A stretch of DNA of 64,000 bases from Roseimicrobium gellanilyticum (GCF_003315205.1 NZ_QNRR01000012.1:172289-236288), one strand, 5' to 3'. Counted from the first letter of the stretch, positions 8,701 to 18,499 are shown. Notes: generated from the sequence alone by a model not told the origin. Made by a program: numbers and translations.

Positions 8701-9785
8701 GTCTCCGTACCTCCGCGTGTCCCTTCGCCCGCGAGACCTGGATTGGTCCTGGGAATGAGATCGTAGATGCTCTTCAGGTAAGTCTGGTAGGCGGACTTGT
8801 TTCCGACGGTGCCATCGTTCTGCACAATCGGAAGCTGGGGTTTGTAGCGGTCGTCAAAAGCCTGGAGCACCGTGCTGAGGCACGTCATGGCCGGATGACC
8901 CGGAAAGCGCTGGAATTCATTCTGCGCGGGAATGTAGTAGGCGAAGTTCCGATCAGACCAGCCTGCGGCCCTGGGAACATCCCAAGGCGTGCCCTCGGCA
9001 GCGGTGTTGAGGTTGACCTTGCAGCTTTCATCATCCGTCCAGAAAGCAATGCGACCGACGATGGGATTGGCCCTGGTGACAACGCCTTCATCAAACGTGG
9101 CTTTGTCCCCTGCCCCGCCATTGGGAACCACCAGCCGTCCATCCTGCAAGACATAGAGCCAGCGCACCGGCATGGGCAACGGCTGCTCCGAGGTGCTTCC
9201 TGGAACGGGTATGGTGTTTGAGAGGCCGAAGCCAGCGACCTTCCCAGTCTTGCTGCCGCCCGCAGCATCCTGGAGTGCGGATGCATCCAGAATCGGATAG
9301 ACGCGCCTGGTATTTCCCTCGCCATTGATCTGGGCCACTGGCTCATTCAGGTCCGTGAATTGCGCTCGTGTCTCCTTCCATTTGCTGAGTGTATCCGCCT
9401 CGGTTGCGGCGTTGAAACGCGTGCCTTCTTCCGACATCTTGTCAGAAGAATAGAGCCGCCATGCGGTCTCCAGTCTGGAGCGGCCGCCCGGTCCTCCTGA
9501 CTCCGTGCCGAACACGCGAATCATACCGGGCTGTGACGCCCACGACTTCGTCATCCCCAGACCGGAAGTTGCCTGCCGGATCTGCCCCATGATGATGCTC
9601 ACGGGCATGTCCGAGAGGGTGCGAACCTGGGAGGACTGGCTGAACGCGGATGAGGAACGCGTCTCGGACGACCCCATCGACAGAAGCGCGAGCACCAGCA
9701 CCATGAGCAGGGCCATGATGGCGAGCACCATGACAATCGCCATGCCGGATGGCCGCAAGCGCCTGGATATGAATTGCTGTTTCAT
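5730..9785 (-). CDS. Verru_Chthon cassette protein A
   Basis: The protein has about 1,351 residues. The open frame continues upstream to 10025, but that part overlaps the giant repeat gene. The ATG at 9785 begins a typical N-terminus: a short basic stretch, then a 25-residue hydrophobic helix containing GMAIVMVLAIMALL, like the PilX/GspK type of membrane-anchored prepilin-like proteins. The long remainder, with IAFWTDDESCKVNLNTAAEG, matches GspK-like pseudopilin regions and the family called Verru_Chthon cassette protein A. It starts 43 bases after the giant protein's stop, and its own stop overlaps the start of B. No strong ribosome site is visible before 9785. Confidence 0.87.
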   Translation of the reverse strand: MKQQFISRRLRPSGMAIVMVLAIMALLMVLVLALLSMGSSETRSSSAFSQSSQVRTLSDMPVSIIMGQIRQATSGLGMTKSWASQPGMIRVFGTESGGPGGRSRLETAWRLYSSDKMSEEGTRFNAATEADTLSKWKETRAQFTDLNEPVAQINGEGNTRRVYPILDASALQDAAGGSKTGKVAGFGLSNTIPVPGSTSEQPLPMPVRWLYVLQDGRLVVPNGGAGDKATFDEGVVTRANPIVGRIAFWTDDESCKVNLNTAAEGTPWDVPRAAGWSDRNFAYYIPAQNEFQRFPGHPAMTCLSTVLQAFDDRYKPQLPIVQNDGTVGNKSAYQTYLKSIYDLIPRTNPGLAGEGTRGGTETPTNADGLPVKRERLFTSVDEFFYGSTFNTGTAQRAVNPSGGAVDAADLQMSRFFLTAHSRSPEVNVFNRPRVSLWPIQAETTKRTAKDKLLAFCTTAAGQTACFQRASTWENNSTKQGSSQSPTEDFALSQNQKVFGYLQTLTKKGVPGFGAATFDEKYGALNRNQILLSMFDLVRWGVNASNPYTTPKYHYIPPRAYTGLNASFLAEASAVPVVASGTSTESFGTKLKAFGRYPTIIEASVVFMATEVEMDTTTTPAQPLDKAPKDNRADKTKKMRAFLVLQPFTPVVGMPPYTPNVRYRIKGLESWKANGKPLGFPSAAVNRSWVPAGSTFDGGHSTAYTSMHAQFFKANKTAKTVAVGGSGADETNSFPFVSQEVDVSDNPNFQFTGGPITVEIHLGAGPPGQLDDKTLIQTATLNFPTPTGRWPVPRVRVDSGVDPSKDWTVSMANMDLQQRLGKNDPQNYLIVLGDTARSVVTSATSPAKGDFRVMCAMREISQDYYTKHADYDSDTKEEAQSLRHSGTSWSGHYGRGFAASYITPNTKGRQHTWQMAGYVITSPTKIDKPYGLLKDVPYWQDCQPATPYRLDGAYNAIGAGRPGDWDNGMGRIEDGPYINKPDDTGMTGNTGVRNGYFARDGFTEENSGRVYAPNRQICSAVAFGSLPTGIHPIPANSNKVSPWQTLLFCPNPPSRSRASTADPAQTDHYGFKAPRDHLMLDLFWMPVVEPYAISEPLSTAGKINMNSQIMPFAYIQRATGLHAALRSVRISALPYEIAWVKDGTTLAVTASQLEECYKSWEHWLKYDTVYEVNAEETVKGLQRRFEQGDIFRSASEICDIFLVPKPKTKTGSGDSPYYPRSDGKPSKSPSYDDMTEWWNGNLNTQKDGFELTGDNTRESPYNQLYPRLTTKSNIYQVHYRVQVLKKARSTGPAEWDEETDTISAEQRGSATIERYLDPNDPSLPDFIANPDQDGSLDDYYRFRVIGRKTFAP

Positions 9786-9828
9786 CGTGGTATACGACTT
9801 TCTAGTACAAACTAATACTACATAGTAC

Positions 9829-12800
9829 TCACGGGCGGCGGCGACGCAGGACGAGGAGCGCGAGGCCACCCAGCAGAAGAAGAGCCCGGTCAGGCTCCGG
9901 CACGACAGCCACCGCGATGTAAAACCCACTGGCATCTGTGGAAGTGATCCAACTGAGTCCCGAATCCAGCGAGGGAAGGTCCAGTGTGGTGAAGCCGCCC
10001 GTAAACTTTGTGGCCTCGGTGACACCAGACCAGTCGAGCAACTGCCACTTGTCCCCTGCCGCCCAGTCCGTGGCGGAGAAGGTAGTGGTATCCGTGACCT
10101 TCAGCGTGCCGCTGAGAACAATACTGGTATCGCTGAAGAGGAGAAGCTGGTCATTCGATTCTGCGGAATTCTCGCCACCGAGATTGTCGTAGATATCAAA
10201 ATCCAGCGTGCCCAGGAGAGAAATGGTTCCTGCGCCGCTGGTGGCGACACTCAGGTTCTCCGCTGTGATGTCTCCCGGACTACCAACTTCGAGCACGCCA
10301 CCGCTATTCACGGTGATGTTCTGCGTGCTGGTGATCAATCCCACCGTGCCCGTACCCCCGAGGCGCCCGCCGGAGACCACCACCACATTTCCCGAACCGG
10401 TCGCAGAGCCGGCAGTGTTGTTCGCCCGCAGCGTGCCTGCATTCACCGAGGTGCCTCCGGCATAAGTATTGGCACTGGTGATGGCGACGGTGCCCGACGT
10501 GGTCTTCGTCAGCGCTCCGCTGCCACCAAGGGTACCGCTCACCGTGCCGCTCTGCACTGCATAGGAGGAACCTGTCAGCACGCCAGTGGTGCCGGTGATG
10601 GTTCCGCTCATCAGCATGACCGTGCCCACAGTGTCGCTGTTAACACCCACATCCAGCGTGCCGCCGTTCACAGTGACCGCACCTGAGTCCACAAGGGTGT
10701 CCGTGACGTGGCCGAGCGCGAGTGTGCCTTCGTTTACCGTGGTGCCTCCCGTGTAGGTGCTGGTCCCGGAAAACGTCAGCACACCCGCGCCGACCTTGGT
10801 GAGACCGCCACTGGTGTTGGCGGCCAGACTGATGGTGCCGGCCATCGCGGCGGTGGTGGCACCACCGCCGTGGAGGGTTACGGTCAGCACATCACCATCC
10901 GCATAGCCGGTGCCGGGATTGGTGATCACAAAGCCGGTGACGACCCCGTTGACGACCGTCGCAATCGCCGTGGCTCCGCTGCCGGAACCGCCGCTGAGGA
11001 CCACCACGGGCGTGTCGACATATCCGGAGCCACCATCGATCACAGCGATGGAACTCACACCGCTGCCGGAGGGAGCCTGCAGAGCCTGGGAGACCGTGAT
11101 ATCGGAGCCACCGGAGTCAATCTTCGCGCCACCGGCATGGACGTAGGCGTTCGTGAGGCCTGTCATGAAGGTGGCGTTGGTCGCGTTGGCCTTCAGGGTG
11201 CCTCCGTTGAAGTTGAAGGTCCCTGTGCCCGCACCCTTGTTCACCCGGTTGGTGGTGATGGTTCCGCCAAGAAGATTTACGGTGCCATTGCCGCTGGCCA
11301 ATTGTCCCAGGGTCAATCCATTCGTGGCAAGATTGACGCTCGCCGAGCCGGACACGTTCAGGGTCCCCAGCCCATTCTCACCCACGTGCATGCCTCCGCT
11401 GCCACTCGTCGCAGTAAAGGTTCCCGTGCCACTGGCATTGTACACGCCGATAGAGCCGGAACCGCCTGCACCGATGGTCATGCGGTTCGAGTTGAGCAGG
11501 ATGTTTCCGCCGCTCTGATTCAGGATGGCGCGATCGTTGTTGAAGCCCACGACAAACCAGCTCGCGCTCGTCACACTGCCGTCGATCAGCGACATGGCGG
11601 CAAAGGCTCCAGTGCCGCGGCCCAGATGAAACTCGCTGCCAGTGGTGATGGTGCCGGAGGTCATCTTCACGAAGCCACGGCTGTTGGCGACCGAGCCGAC
11701 GGCAATGCTGGGGCTCGTGTTCTTGGAGGCATTCAGCGTGCCGCCCTCGATCGAAAGCACCGCGTTGACGTTTGCGGTATTCCCGACAGTGGCCTGCCCA
11801 ACATTGGCAGTGTTTGCGGCATTGATGGCTCCCGTCAACAGCAGCGTGCCCGCGCTTACCGTGGTGGTGCCGGTGTAGGTGTTCAGGCCCGAGAGCGTGA
11901 GCATGCCTCCCCCGGTTTTGATCAAGGCGCCGGTTCCGCTGATGATGCTGGAGAAGGAGATCGCATCGCTGCGGTTGAAGGTAAGCGTACCGTTGTTGGT
12001 CACATTCCCGGTGCCAAGCGTTCCGGTTGTACCGCCCGTGCCAACTTGCAGCGTGCCGGCGCTGATGGTGGTAGTGCCTGTGTAGGTGTTGCTGCCGGTG
12101 AGAGTCTGCACACCCGTGCCGAGTTTGGTGAGAGACAGGGCGCCTCCGCCCGAGTTCTGAATGATCCCGGCGAAGGTGGTGGTGGCGTTGTTGGCTCCAA
12201 TGGCCAGCGTCGCCGCGATCGCGGCGGTATTGTCCACCAGCGCGGTGGCTGTGGTGGCAGCCAGTCCATCAAAAGTTTCTTCGTTGCCATTCAAATCAAA
12301 AATCCCGCTCGAAGCGATGGTCACATCCGTGGTATCGACAATCTGATTGGCGGCGAGCAGCTGGACGGTATCCGCGCTGCCGACTCCATCCCCGATGGTC
12401 AGGGTGGTGCTGGCAATCGCATTCACACCCGCTGTCTTGCCCAGTCGCAGGATGCCGTCATTCACGGTGGTTGCACCCGTGTAGGTGTTGGCCGCCGTGC
12501 CGCTGAAAACAAGCGTACCCGCGCCTGTCTTGGTGATGCCAAAGGCCCCGCCGCCAGCCCGGATGTCGCCACCCACAGTGAGCGTGCTGGCCGTGATGGT
12601 GAGGATGCGATTGCCCCCCAGATTGACCGTGCCGGTGCCCAGGTTCAGGGCATTGCTACCGGTGAAGGTGAAGTCTCCATTCCACTCCTGCACGTTATTC
12701 GTCGCGAGTGTCAGTGCGCTGCCGCTGGTGTTGTCAATCGTGCCGCCATTGATCAAAAAGGTGCCGGTACCGATGGCGGAATTGCTGGAGGAGGTTCCTC

Positions 12801-15800
12801 CATTATTGAGATTGAGCGTCGTGCCGGCGACCAGGGTGGTGCCGCCGCTGTAGGTGCTGTTGCCGGAGAGTGTCACGGCACCTCCGGTCTTGTTTGCCAC
12901 GAGAGCGACATTGCCTCCGCCCGAACCATTCGCGATGACACCGCTAAGGTTTGTCGAACCACTGCCAGATCCGCCGAGGGTCAGGGTGAATGTTCCGGAT
13001 GCCGCGAGTCCAGTCACGTTGCTGCCCACGGTCAGGGCGTTGCTGGAGTTGTTGTTCCAGGGCTGGCTGGCTCCCAGCATGACGGTCGTCGCGGTGATGG
13101 AAAGAGCACCCGCGCCGGACTGCTGGTTGATGCCGCCAGCACCCGCAAGGGTCAGGCTGTTGCCGCCGGCGATTCCCACACTGCTGGTGGATGAAACCGT
13201 CAGGCTCTTGATGCTTGTGTCCGCACCGAGAGCAGTGTTCAGGTTCGCAGCGCCATTCGCGGCAAAGAAGACATCCGTTGCCGCCTGCGGAAGTGCGCCG
13301 GCGTCCGTTCCGCCGGATTGAGAGGAGTCCCAGTTGGTGTTGCCGGAGTTGTTTGTATTCCACAGAGCGTTCACATCCCCCTTCCAGTAGGCACTCAGCG
13401 GAGCCGAGGTCGAGAGAGTTACCGCGAGCGTGTCCCCCGTGAGAATGGAGAGACTCAAGTTGAATCCGCCCAAGGTGGAGACGGACGAGGTGAAGTTGCT
13501 GAGGCTGATGCCCGCCGCACCGGTAATCAAATTGTAGGTGCCTGCCACGGCGCCGATATCCGCAAAGTTCAGCGTGGTGACGCCGCTCACGTTCAATACG
13601 CCACTTGTCAGGGCGAGAAGATCCGCCGCACTGCCAAGATCAAAGCCCAAGGTAGATGCTCCATTGATGGTCAGTCCCGAAGCCAGCGTCAGGGTGCCCG
13701 CTGCGCCATTCTGCATGTTGAGAAATGAGCCGCTGTCGAGTGTGAGCAATCCAGCGATGGTGCCGGTGCCAGCCATCGTCGCCCCGGAGGAAACAGTGGC
13801 TGTTCCCGCCAGTCCAGAGATTGAGAGCGTGCCGCCGCTTACGTTGGTGCCGCCTGTGTAGAGTGTGGGCGCGCCGAGAGCCAGCGTGCCGGTGCCGGAC
13901 TTAATCAGGCCACCGGTGTTGCTAGCGGCGAGTGCTGCGGCATAGGACACACTCTGGCCATTGGTGTCGATCCTGATGGCACTCGTGCTGTTGATGATCT
14001 TCGCGGAGTAGTCGACGGCGTTGTTGATGCCATGCTGCAGTGTGCCTCCCGTGAAGGTGATGTTACCACCTCCTCCAAGTGCTCCGGCACTATCCAGATG
14101 GAGCGTGCCCGCATTGATGGTGGTGACGCCTGTGTAGGTATTCACTCCAGAAAGCGACATGGTGCCCGCCCCTGTCTTGGTGATGCCGACTGCGGCGTTC
14201 TGCGTGATGGCGGCATAAACGAGCAGGTCGGTGGCCGCCGCGCCGTCCTCCACAGTAAAGACGACGCTGGTGTTTCCGTTGTCGTTACGGAGATGCAGGC
14301 GACCCGCAATGGTCGATGTGGCAGCGCTGGCGAAGGAATTCACCGCATCAGACTGCCCAGCCATCTTACCCAGCACCCAATAGCTGGTGGCGGCGGCGCT
14401 GCTGAGGCCTCCGTTGGATGTCATAGTAGCGCCGGTCAGGTTGTACGTGGTGTTGAATCCCTGGTCACCCGCAGCCGTGGTTTCGAGCGTGCCGCCGAGG
14501 TTATTGACTGTCGTAATGCCAAGGCCGATGTTGTATCCAAAGGCATTCACTGTGGTGGCTTGCACCAGGGCTCCTGAATTGATGGTGAGTGCTCCGCGAA
14601 CCGTTCCAGTCCCGTTGTTTGCTCCCGCCAACACCAGGGTTCCGGCGTTGACGATCGTACCACCGGTGTAGGTGCTCTGGCCGGTGAGCGTCAGGGAACC
14701 AGCGCCGTTTTTCGCAAGGCCACCGCTCGTGTTTGCCGCGGTGGTGATGGCGTCGGTGCTGACAGAGGTGGTGGCATAGCCTCCGCCGCTGAGCGTGACT
14801 GTCGTGGGCGCTACGGTGTAAACACCAGGGTTGGTAATGGTGATACCCGCGAGATTGCCGCTGGCATCAATGGTAGCTACCGCCGTGGCACCGGAGCCGG
14901 TGCCGCCGCTGATGGTCACCAGCGGAGCGGTGGTGTATCCAGTCGTGGTGAAGCCGGTTCCAGCCAGAGAAATGGACGAGACACCGGAATCCGTGGGCGC
15001 GAGTAGTGCCTGCCCGATGGTGATCGTCTGGCCGTTGGTATCAATGTTCGCGCCTTCACTGTACACATAGGCGTTGGTGAGGCCAGTCATGAAGGCGGTG
15101 GCAGCTCCGGTGCTCGCCTTCAGGATACCTCCGTGGAAATTGAAAGTAGCGGTGCCAGATCCTTTACGTACCCGCATCGCATCAATGGTGCCTCCACCCG
15201 CTCCTATCGCTCCCAGGTTGACGATGCCGGTGCCTGCCGCAGTGCCAAGGTTTCCACCAATGGTCAGGCCGGCGGAACTTGCACTCCCCCCCAGAGTGGC
15301 CAGGCCCGTGCCGGAGACGTTCAGGATGCCGAGGCCGTTTTCACCGACGAAGATGCCGCTGGCAGTGCCAACGGTCTGCGTGTTCGTGAAGCTGCCCGCC
15401 GTGATGTTCATCACACCGGTGGTGTTGGCCGTGGCACCCAAGGTGGCTCCGAAGTTGCCAATGGTGCCGATGGAAACCGCACCGCCGTTGATGTTCCAGA
15501 TGCCGGTGGCGCCGACGGTGGTGATGCCGCTCACAAGGTATCCGCCAATCGTGACGGTCCCGCCGCTGATATTCGCCACCCCGAAGCCAGCCCGCCCAAC
15601 CCAGATCTCCCGAAGTGTGGCGGTGCCCCCCGTGGTGATGGAGCCGGACGTCATGTCCAGGATGGCCGTGCCCCCCGTGGTGTTGCCCACCACGAACGCC
15701 GCATTTCCCGTGAACGACCCGCCGACGAGAATAGAGCCGCCTTCTACCACCATTCGAGCCGTGGTGCCTGAGGCAGGAGTGATGAGGATGTGTCCGGCCG

Positions 15801-17133
15801 TGTTGCCGGCGTTGATGGAGCCCGTGACCTTGATCGTTCCCAGATTCAGTGTGGTCCTGTCTGTATAAGTACTGGCGCCGCTTAGCGTGAGGGTGCCCGC
15901 ACCGCCTTTGTTAAGTCCCAAGCCCGCTGCGCCGCCATTCTGCAGGACGCCGGAGAAGGTGTTGTCGACGGCGTTGTTGATGAAGAGCCACCGTATCGCG
16001 CCACCGCCGTTTCCAATAGTGCCGCCGCCGGTGAGGCCGGTGGCGATGAAGTCGTGGGTGGTGCCGGCAGCGGCCCCGGTGTTGAACCGGAAGGTGCTTC
16101 CCGTGGCGACATCAAGGGTGCCGCCAATGTTGCTGGCCGCCGTGGTGGTAATGGCCAGAACTCCGGGGCCGGTCACATTGAGGCCCGTGCTCACGCTGGT
16201 CATACGGCCCACAGTCAGTGTGCCGGCACTGACATTCACTGTACGTGATCCGGATCCAGTCAGGGTCACGACACCGCTGTTGAAGTTCAGATCGTTCGTC
16301 CCGCTGAAGGTGAAGTCGCCTGCCCAGGTTTGAGCCTTCGCGGTGGTGGTGGTGATCGCGGCGCCGCTGGTGTTGTTGATGATGCCGCCATTGATCGTGA
16401 GCACGCCTGTCGCGGTGTTACCCAGAGCGGCGGCGTTGTTGATGTTCAACCGTCCTCCGTTGAGCGTCACGCCACCTGTATACGTGTTGACTCCCGAAAG
16501 CGTGAGCGTGCCCGCGTCGCTCTTGGTCAGCGCCACCGTGCCGGTGGTGCCGTTGCTGATTATGCCGCTGATGAGGGTGTTTCCTGCTCCCGCCACGGCC
16601 AGTGTTTTGATGCCTGCACCCGTGGATCCACTGATGCCACCAGCCAGAGTCAGCAGTTGCCCTCCGGTCGTGCTGTTGTTGGTGATGGAGAAGAGCTGGG
16701 CCGTGCCGTCGTTTCCAAGGACGAGGCCGGCGTTGATGAGCTGGCTGGTGGTGACAGTGGCATTGATGGTAATGGCACCGCCATTGTCCAACGTAAGCGT
16801 CTGGCTTCCCGCCGCGCCAGAGCCGATCGTGTATGCCCCTGCACCAGCCGTGTCAAAGAGAAGCGTGTTGAGGATGATTCCCGCGCCAAGGTCAATGTTG
16901 GTGTTTCCATTGCCTGCGTTGTTGAAGGTTGCGGTGTCACCTGTGCCCGGCACCAGGCTGGTGTTCCAGTTCGTCGTCGTTCCCCAGACAGCATCTGTCG
17001 TACCATTCCATGTCGCCGTAGCCGCAGGTGCGGGTTGCAGTGCCAGCAGGAGGACACAGGCTCCCACGATGGCAGAGGCGAGTCCTGGCAATCCGATTCG
17101 CGGGCCACAGTGACTGATGATGTTTTTTTCCAT
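9829..17133 (-). CDS. Giant autotransporter-associated beta-strand repeat protein with PEP-CTERM-like tail
   Basis: The protein has about 2,434 residues and is rich in Gly, Thr, Ser, Ala and Asn. Residues 1-43 are a signal peptide (basic start, hydrophobic core, APA cleavage). About eleven copies of the passenger-associated repeat unit, of the form LSGxNTYTGxTTxNxGTL, are scattered throughout, which predicts a long right-handed beta-helix at the cell surface. There is no beta-barrel domain. Instead it ends with VVPEP, a hydrophobic helix and RRRR, a PEP-CTERM-like sorting signal. The upstream part of the frame (to 17304) is not needed. The gene heads the Verru_Chthon cassette and is presumably its cargo. 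Two large segments of the protein are internal duplicates. Confidence 0.88.
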   Translation of the reverse strand: MEKNIISHCGPRIGLPGLASAIVGACVLLLALQPAPAATATWNGTTDAVWGTTTNWNTSLVPGTGDTATFNNAGNGNTNIDLGAGIILNTLLFDTAGAGAYTIGSGAAGSQTLTLDNGGAITINATVTTSQLINAGLVLGNDGTAQLFSITNNSTTGGQLLTLAGGISGSTGAGIKTLAVAGAGNTLISGIISNGTTGTVALTKSDAGTLTLSGVNTYTGGVTLNGGRLNINNAAALGNTATGVLTINGGIINNTSGAAITTTTAKAQTWAGDFTFSGTNDLNFNSGVVTLTGSGSRTVNVSAGTLTVGRMTSVSTGLNVTGPGVLAITTTAASNIGGTLDVATGSTFRFNTGAAAGTTHDFIATGLTGGGTIGNGGGAIRWLFINNAVDNTFSGVLQNGGAAGLGLNKGGAGTLTLSGASTYTDRTTLNLGTIKVTGSINAGNTAGHILITPASGTTARMVVEGGSILVGGSFTGNAAFVVGNTTGGTAILDMTSGSITTGGTATLREIWVGRAGFGVANISGGTVTIGGYLVSGITTVGATGIWNINGGAVSIGTIGNFGATLGATANTTGVMNITAGSFTNTQTVGTASGIFVGENGLGILNVSGTGLATLGGSASSAGLTIGGNLGTAAGTGIVNLGAIGAGGGTIDAMRVRKGSGTATFNFHGGILKASTGAATAFMTGLTNAYVYSEGANIDTNGQTITIGQALLAPTDSGVSSISLAGTGFTTTGYTTAPLVTISGGTGSGATAVATIDASGNLAGITITNPGVYTVAPTTVTLSGGGYATTSVSTDAITTAANTSGGLAKNGAGSLTLTGQSTYTGGTIVNAGTLVLAGANNGTGTVRGALTINSGALVQATTVNAFGYNIGLGITTVNNLGGTLETTAAGDQGFNTTYNLTGATMTSNGGLSSAAATSYWVLGKMAGQSDAVNSFASAATSTIAGRLHLRNDNGNTSVVFTVEDGAAATDLLVYAAITQNAAVGITKTGAGTMSLSGVNTYTGVTTINAGTLHLDSAGALGGGGNITFTGGTLQHGINNAVDYSAKIINSTSAIRIDTNGQSVSYAAALAASNTGGLIKSGTGTLALGAPTLYTGGTNVSGGTLSISGLAGTATVSSGATMAGTGTIAGLLTLDSGSFLNMQNGAAGTLTLASGLTINGASTLGFDLGSAADLLALTSGVLNVSGVTTLNFADIGAVAGTYNLITGAAGISLSNFTSSVSTLGGFNLSLSILTGDTLAVTLSTSAPLSAYWKGDVNALWNTNNSGNTNWDSSQSGGTDAGALPQAATDVFFAANGAANLNTALGADTSIKSLTVSSTSSVGIAGGNSLTLAGAGGINQQSGAGALSITATTVMLGASQPWNNNSSNALTVGSNVTGLAASGTFTLTLGGSGSGSTNLSGVIANGSGGGNVALVANKTGGAVTLSGNSTYSGGTTLVAGTTLNLNNGGTSSSNSAIGTGTFLINGGTIDNTSGSALTLATNNVQEWNGDFTFTGSNALNLGTGTVNLGGNRILTITASTLTVGGDIRAGGGAFGITKTGAGTLVFSGTAANTYTGATTVNDGILRLGKTAGVNAIASTTLTIGDGVGSADTVQLLAANQIVDTTDVTIASSGIFDLNGNEETFDGLAATTATALVDNTAAIAATLAIGANNATTTFAGIIQNSGGGALSLTKLGTGVQTLTGSNTYTGTTTISAGTLQVGTGGTTGTLGTGNVTNNGTLTFNRSDAISFSSIISGTGALIKTGGGMLTLSGLNTYTGTTTVSAGTLLLTGAINAANTANVGQATVGNTANVNAVLSIEGGTLNASKNTSPSIAVGSVANSRGFVKMTSGTITTGSEFHLGRGTGAFAAMSLIDGSVTSASWFVVGFNNDRAILNQSGGNILLNSNRMTIGAGGSGSIGVYNASGTGTFTATSGSGGMHVGENGLGTLNVSGSASVNLATNGLTLGQLASGNGTVNLLGGTITTNRVNKGAGTGTFNFNGGTLKANATNATFMTGLTNAYVHAGGAKIDSGGSDITVSQALQAPSGSGVSSIAVIDGGSGYVDTPVVVLSGGSGSGATAIATVVNGVVTGFVITNPGTGYADGDVLTVTLHGGGATTAAMAGTISLAANTSGGLTKVGAGVLTFSGTSTYTGGTTVNEGTLALGHVTDTLVDSGAVTVNGGTLDVGVNSDTVGTVMLMSGTITGTTGVLTGSSYAVQSGTVSGTLGGSGALTKTTSGTVAITSANTYAGGTSVNAGTLRANNTAGSATGSGNVVVVSGGRLGGTGTVGLITSTQNITVNSGGVLEVGSPGDITAENLSVATSGAGTISLLGTLDFDIYDNLGGENSAESNDQLLLFSDTSIVLSGTLKVTDTTTFSATDWAAGDKWQLLDWSGVTEATKFTGGFTTLDLPSLDSGLSWITSTDASGFYIAVAVVPEPDRALLLLGGLALLVLRRRRP

Positions 17134-17463
17134 GATTAAGAAGCGCTGCGAATGGAGGCTCAAACAAAGTGCGTTCTGCAGCCTTAGCGGGCGGCGAAGA
17201 ATCCGGCTCAGAACTTGATGCCCGTGATGAAGTCGTGATCGACGCAGGTCAGAGGCACAGAAATGCCTGCGCTCGGCGCATCTGACGGAGTGCGTGTGAT
17301 CCACATGCGCTCCATCGTGAAGGATGCGCCTCCTGAATGATTGTCTCCTTCAGACGATCTTTGGTAACGATCCGCCGCCTTGTGTCCGCAACCAGCCTGC
17401 TGGCATGTCGACTGCAATGATGGGTATGCCGCATGCATCTATTCGATGTGCCGATGGTGCGCA
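17134..17463. other. Intergenic region upstream of the giant repeat gene
   Basis: This 330-base gap lies between the end of the AraC-type gene and the start of the giant gene, both on the minus strand, and should hold the cassette promoter. A weak inverted repeat pairs AATGATG near 17417 with CATCATT near 17461 and could be the end of the AraC transcript. Short open frames on both strands have no convincing start signals or domain content. Confidence 0.4.
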
Positions 17464-18261
17464 TCATTTCCTCTGCGTCTTCCGGCGGCGGCTGCGGAAG
17501 GTCCGTGGTGTCTCGCCCGTGTGCTGGCGGAACTGGCGCGTGAAGGCGCTCTGGTCGTAGAACCCATGATTCAGCGCGACCTCCGCAATTGAGCTTTCCG
17601 TGGCCAGGAGTTCATCACTCGCTGCCTGGATGCGCGTGCGCACGATGAACTCCTGGGTGCTCATGCGATACGTCTTCTGGAAGCGCCGGTTGAGTTGCCG
17701 CTCGGAGAGGTGGGCGATTTGGGCGAGATCCGCCACGGCGAGGCGCTCCCGAAAGTGGAGATGAATGTGGTCCACCACCTTCTGCAGTTGCTCGTCATCT
17801 TCGCCACCTCCCGAGCCTCCGTGATACGGGCGGACAAAGCCCATGACTCCAATCACCTCGCCATGGGCGTCCAGGATGGGCAGTTTCGTGGTGACAAACC
17901 AGTCCTTGGCCCGGGTGCGTGCATAGAGTGCCTCCACCCGATCAATGATGGGCTGGCGGGTCTGCATGACATGCAGGTCATCCTGCCGGATGGCCCGCGC
18001 GACATACGGCGGATGGATCGTCGAGTCGCTCACCCCAAGCAACTCCTCCTCCCGCGTGGCTCCAATGCGGCGAAGCATGCCCTCACCGATGGCGACGAAT
18101 CGTCCTTCCGTGTCCTTGGCAAAGAAATCCGTGTCCGGCAGATGTTCGAACAGCATGCGGAACTGCTGCATCGATCCCATGCGCTTGAAGAACGCCTTTT
18201 GAAACTCGCTTGGTGCGCTGAGGGACTCGCTTCTCTTCGCGGGGGGTGCCGCGGGTTCCAT
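17464..18261 (-). CDS. PAS domain-containing AraC family transcriptional regulator
   Basis: The protein has about 265 residues from the ATG at 18261; the frame is open further upstream (to 18471), so the N-terminus is uncertain. An N-terminal PAS-like sensor spans about residues 25-145 (FEHLPDTDFFAKDTEGRF, then DWFVTTKLPILDAHGEVIGVMG). The C-terminal 100 residues are an AraC/XylS double helix-turn-helix, with LAQIAHLSERQLNRRFQ and SIAEVALNHGFYDQSAFTRQF. It is a cytoplasmic DNA-binding regulator with an unknown signal. It lies upstream of the giant surface-protein cassette and divergent from the sensor kinase, so either could be its target. Confidence 0.85.
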   Translation of the reverse strand: MEPAAPPAKRSESLSAPSEFQKAFFKRMGSMQQFRMLFEHLPDTDFFAKDTEGRFVAIGEGMLRRIGATREEELLGVSDSTIHPPYVARAIRQDDLHVMQTRQPIIDRVEALYARTRAKDWFVTTKLPILDAHGEVIGVMGFVRPYHGGSGGGEDDEQLQKVVDHIHLHFRERLAVADLAQIAHLSERQLNRRFQKTYRMSTQEFIVRTRIQAASDELLATESSIAEVALNHGFYDQSAFTRQFRQHTGETPRTFRSRRRKTQRK

Positions 18262-18499
18262 TCCCAGATTGAAAATGGGGTGATGTGATGCTTCGGCAAC
18301 ATGCAGGATCCGTGATCCGGCATGGCCCTCAGCACGGTTCAGATGGCACGCAGACCCCGGTGGCGTCTGCGGCATGAAGGACAGGTGGCTTCCGAGGAAC
18401 ATAGTAAGGAGCGGCGGAATCGCCGGCGCAACGAACCGGCGGTTGGTGAATGCAATGTCGTTACTCCCCAAGCGTAGTGATCCCCCTCACGGGCATCTA

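Noticed and set aside
10708..13194. Long plus-strand open frame (828 codons) antisense to the giant gene
   Set aside because: It mirrors the repetitive Gly/Thr/Ala-rich coding of the giant protein, is low-complexity and has no domain or ribosome site.
16330..17139. Plus-strand frames of about 260 codons opposite the N-terminus of the giant protein
   Set aside because: They are shadow frames of the same biased coding sequence, with no known fold.
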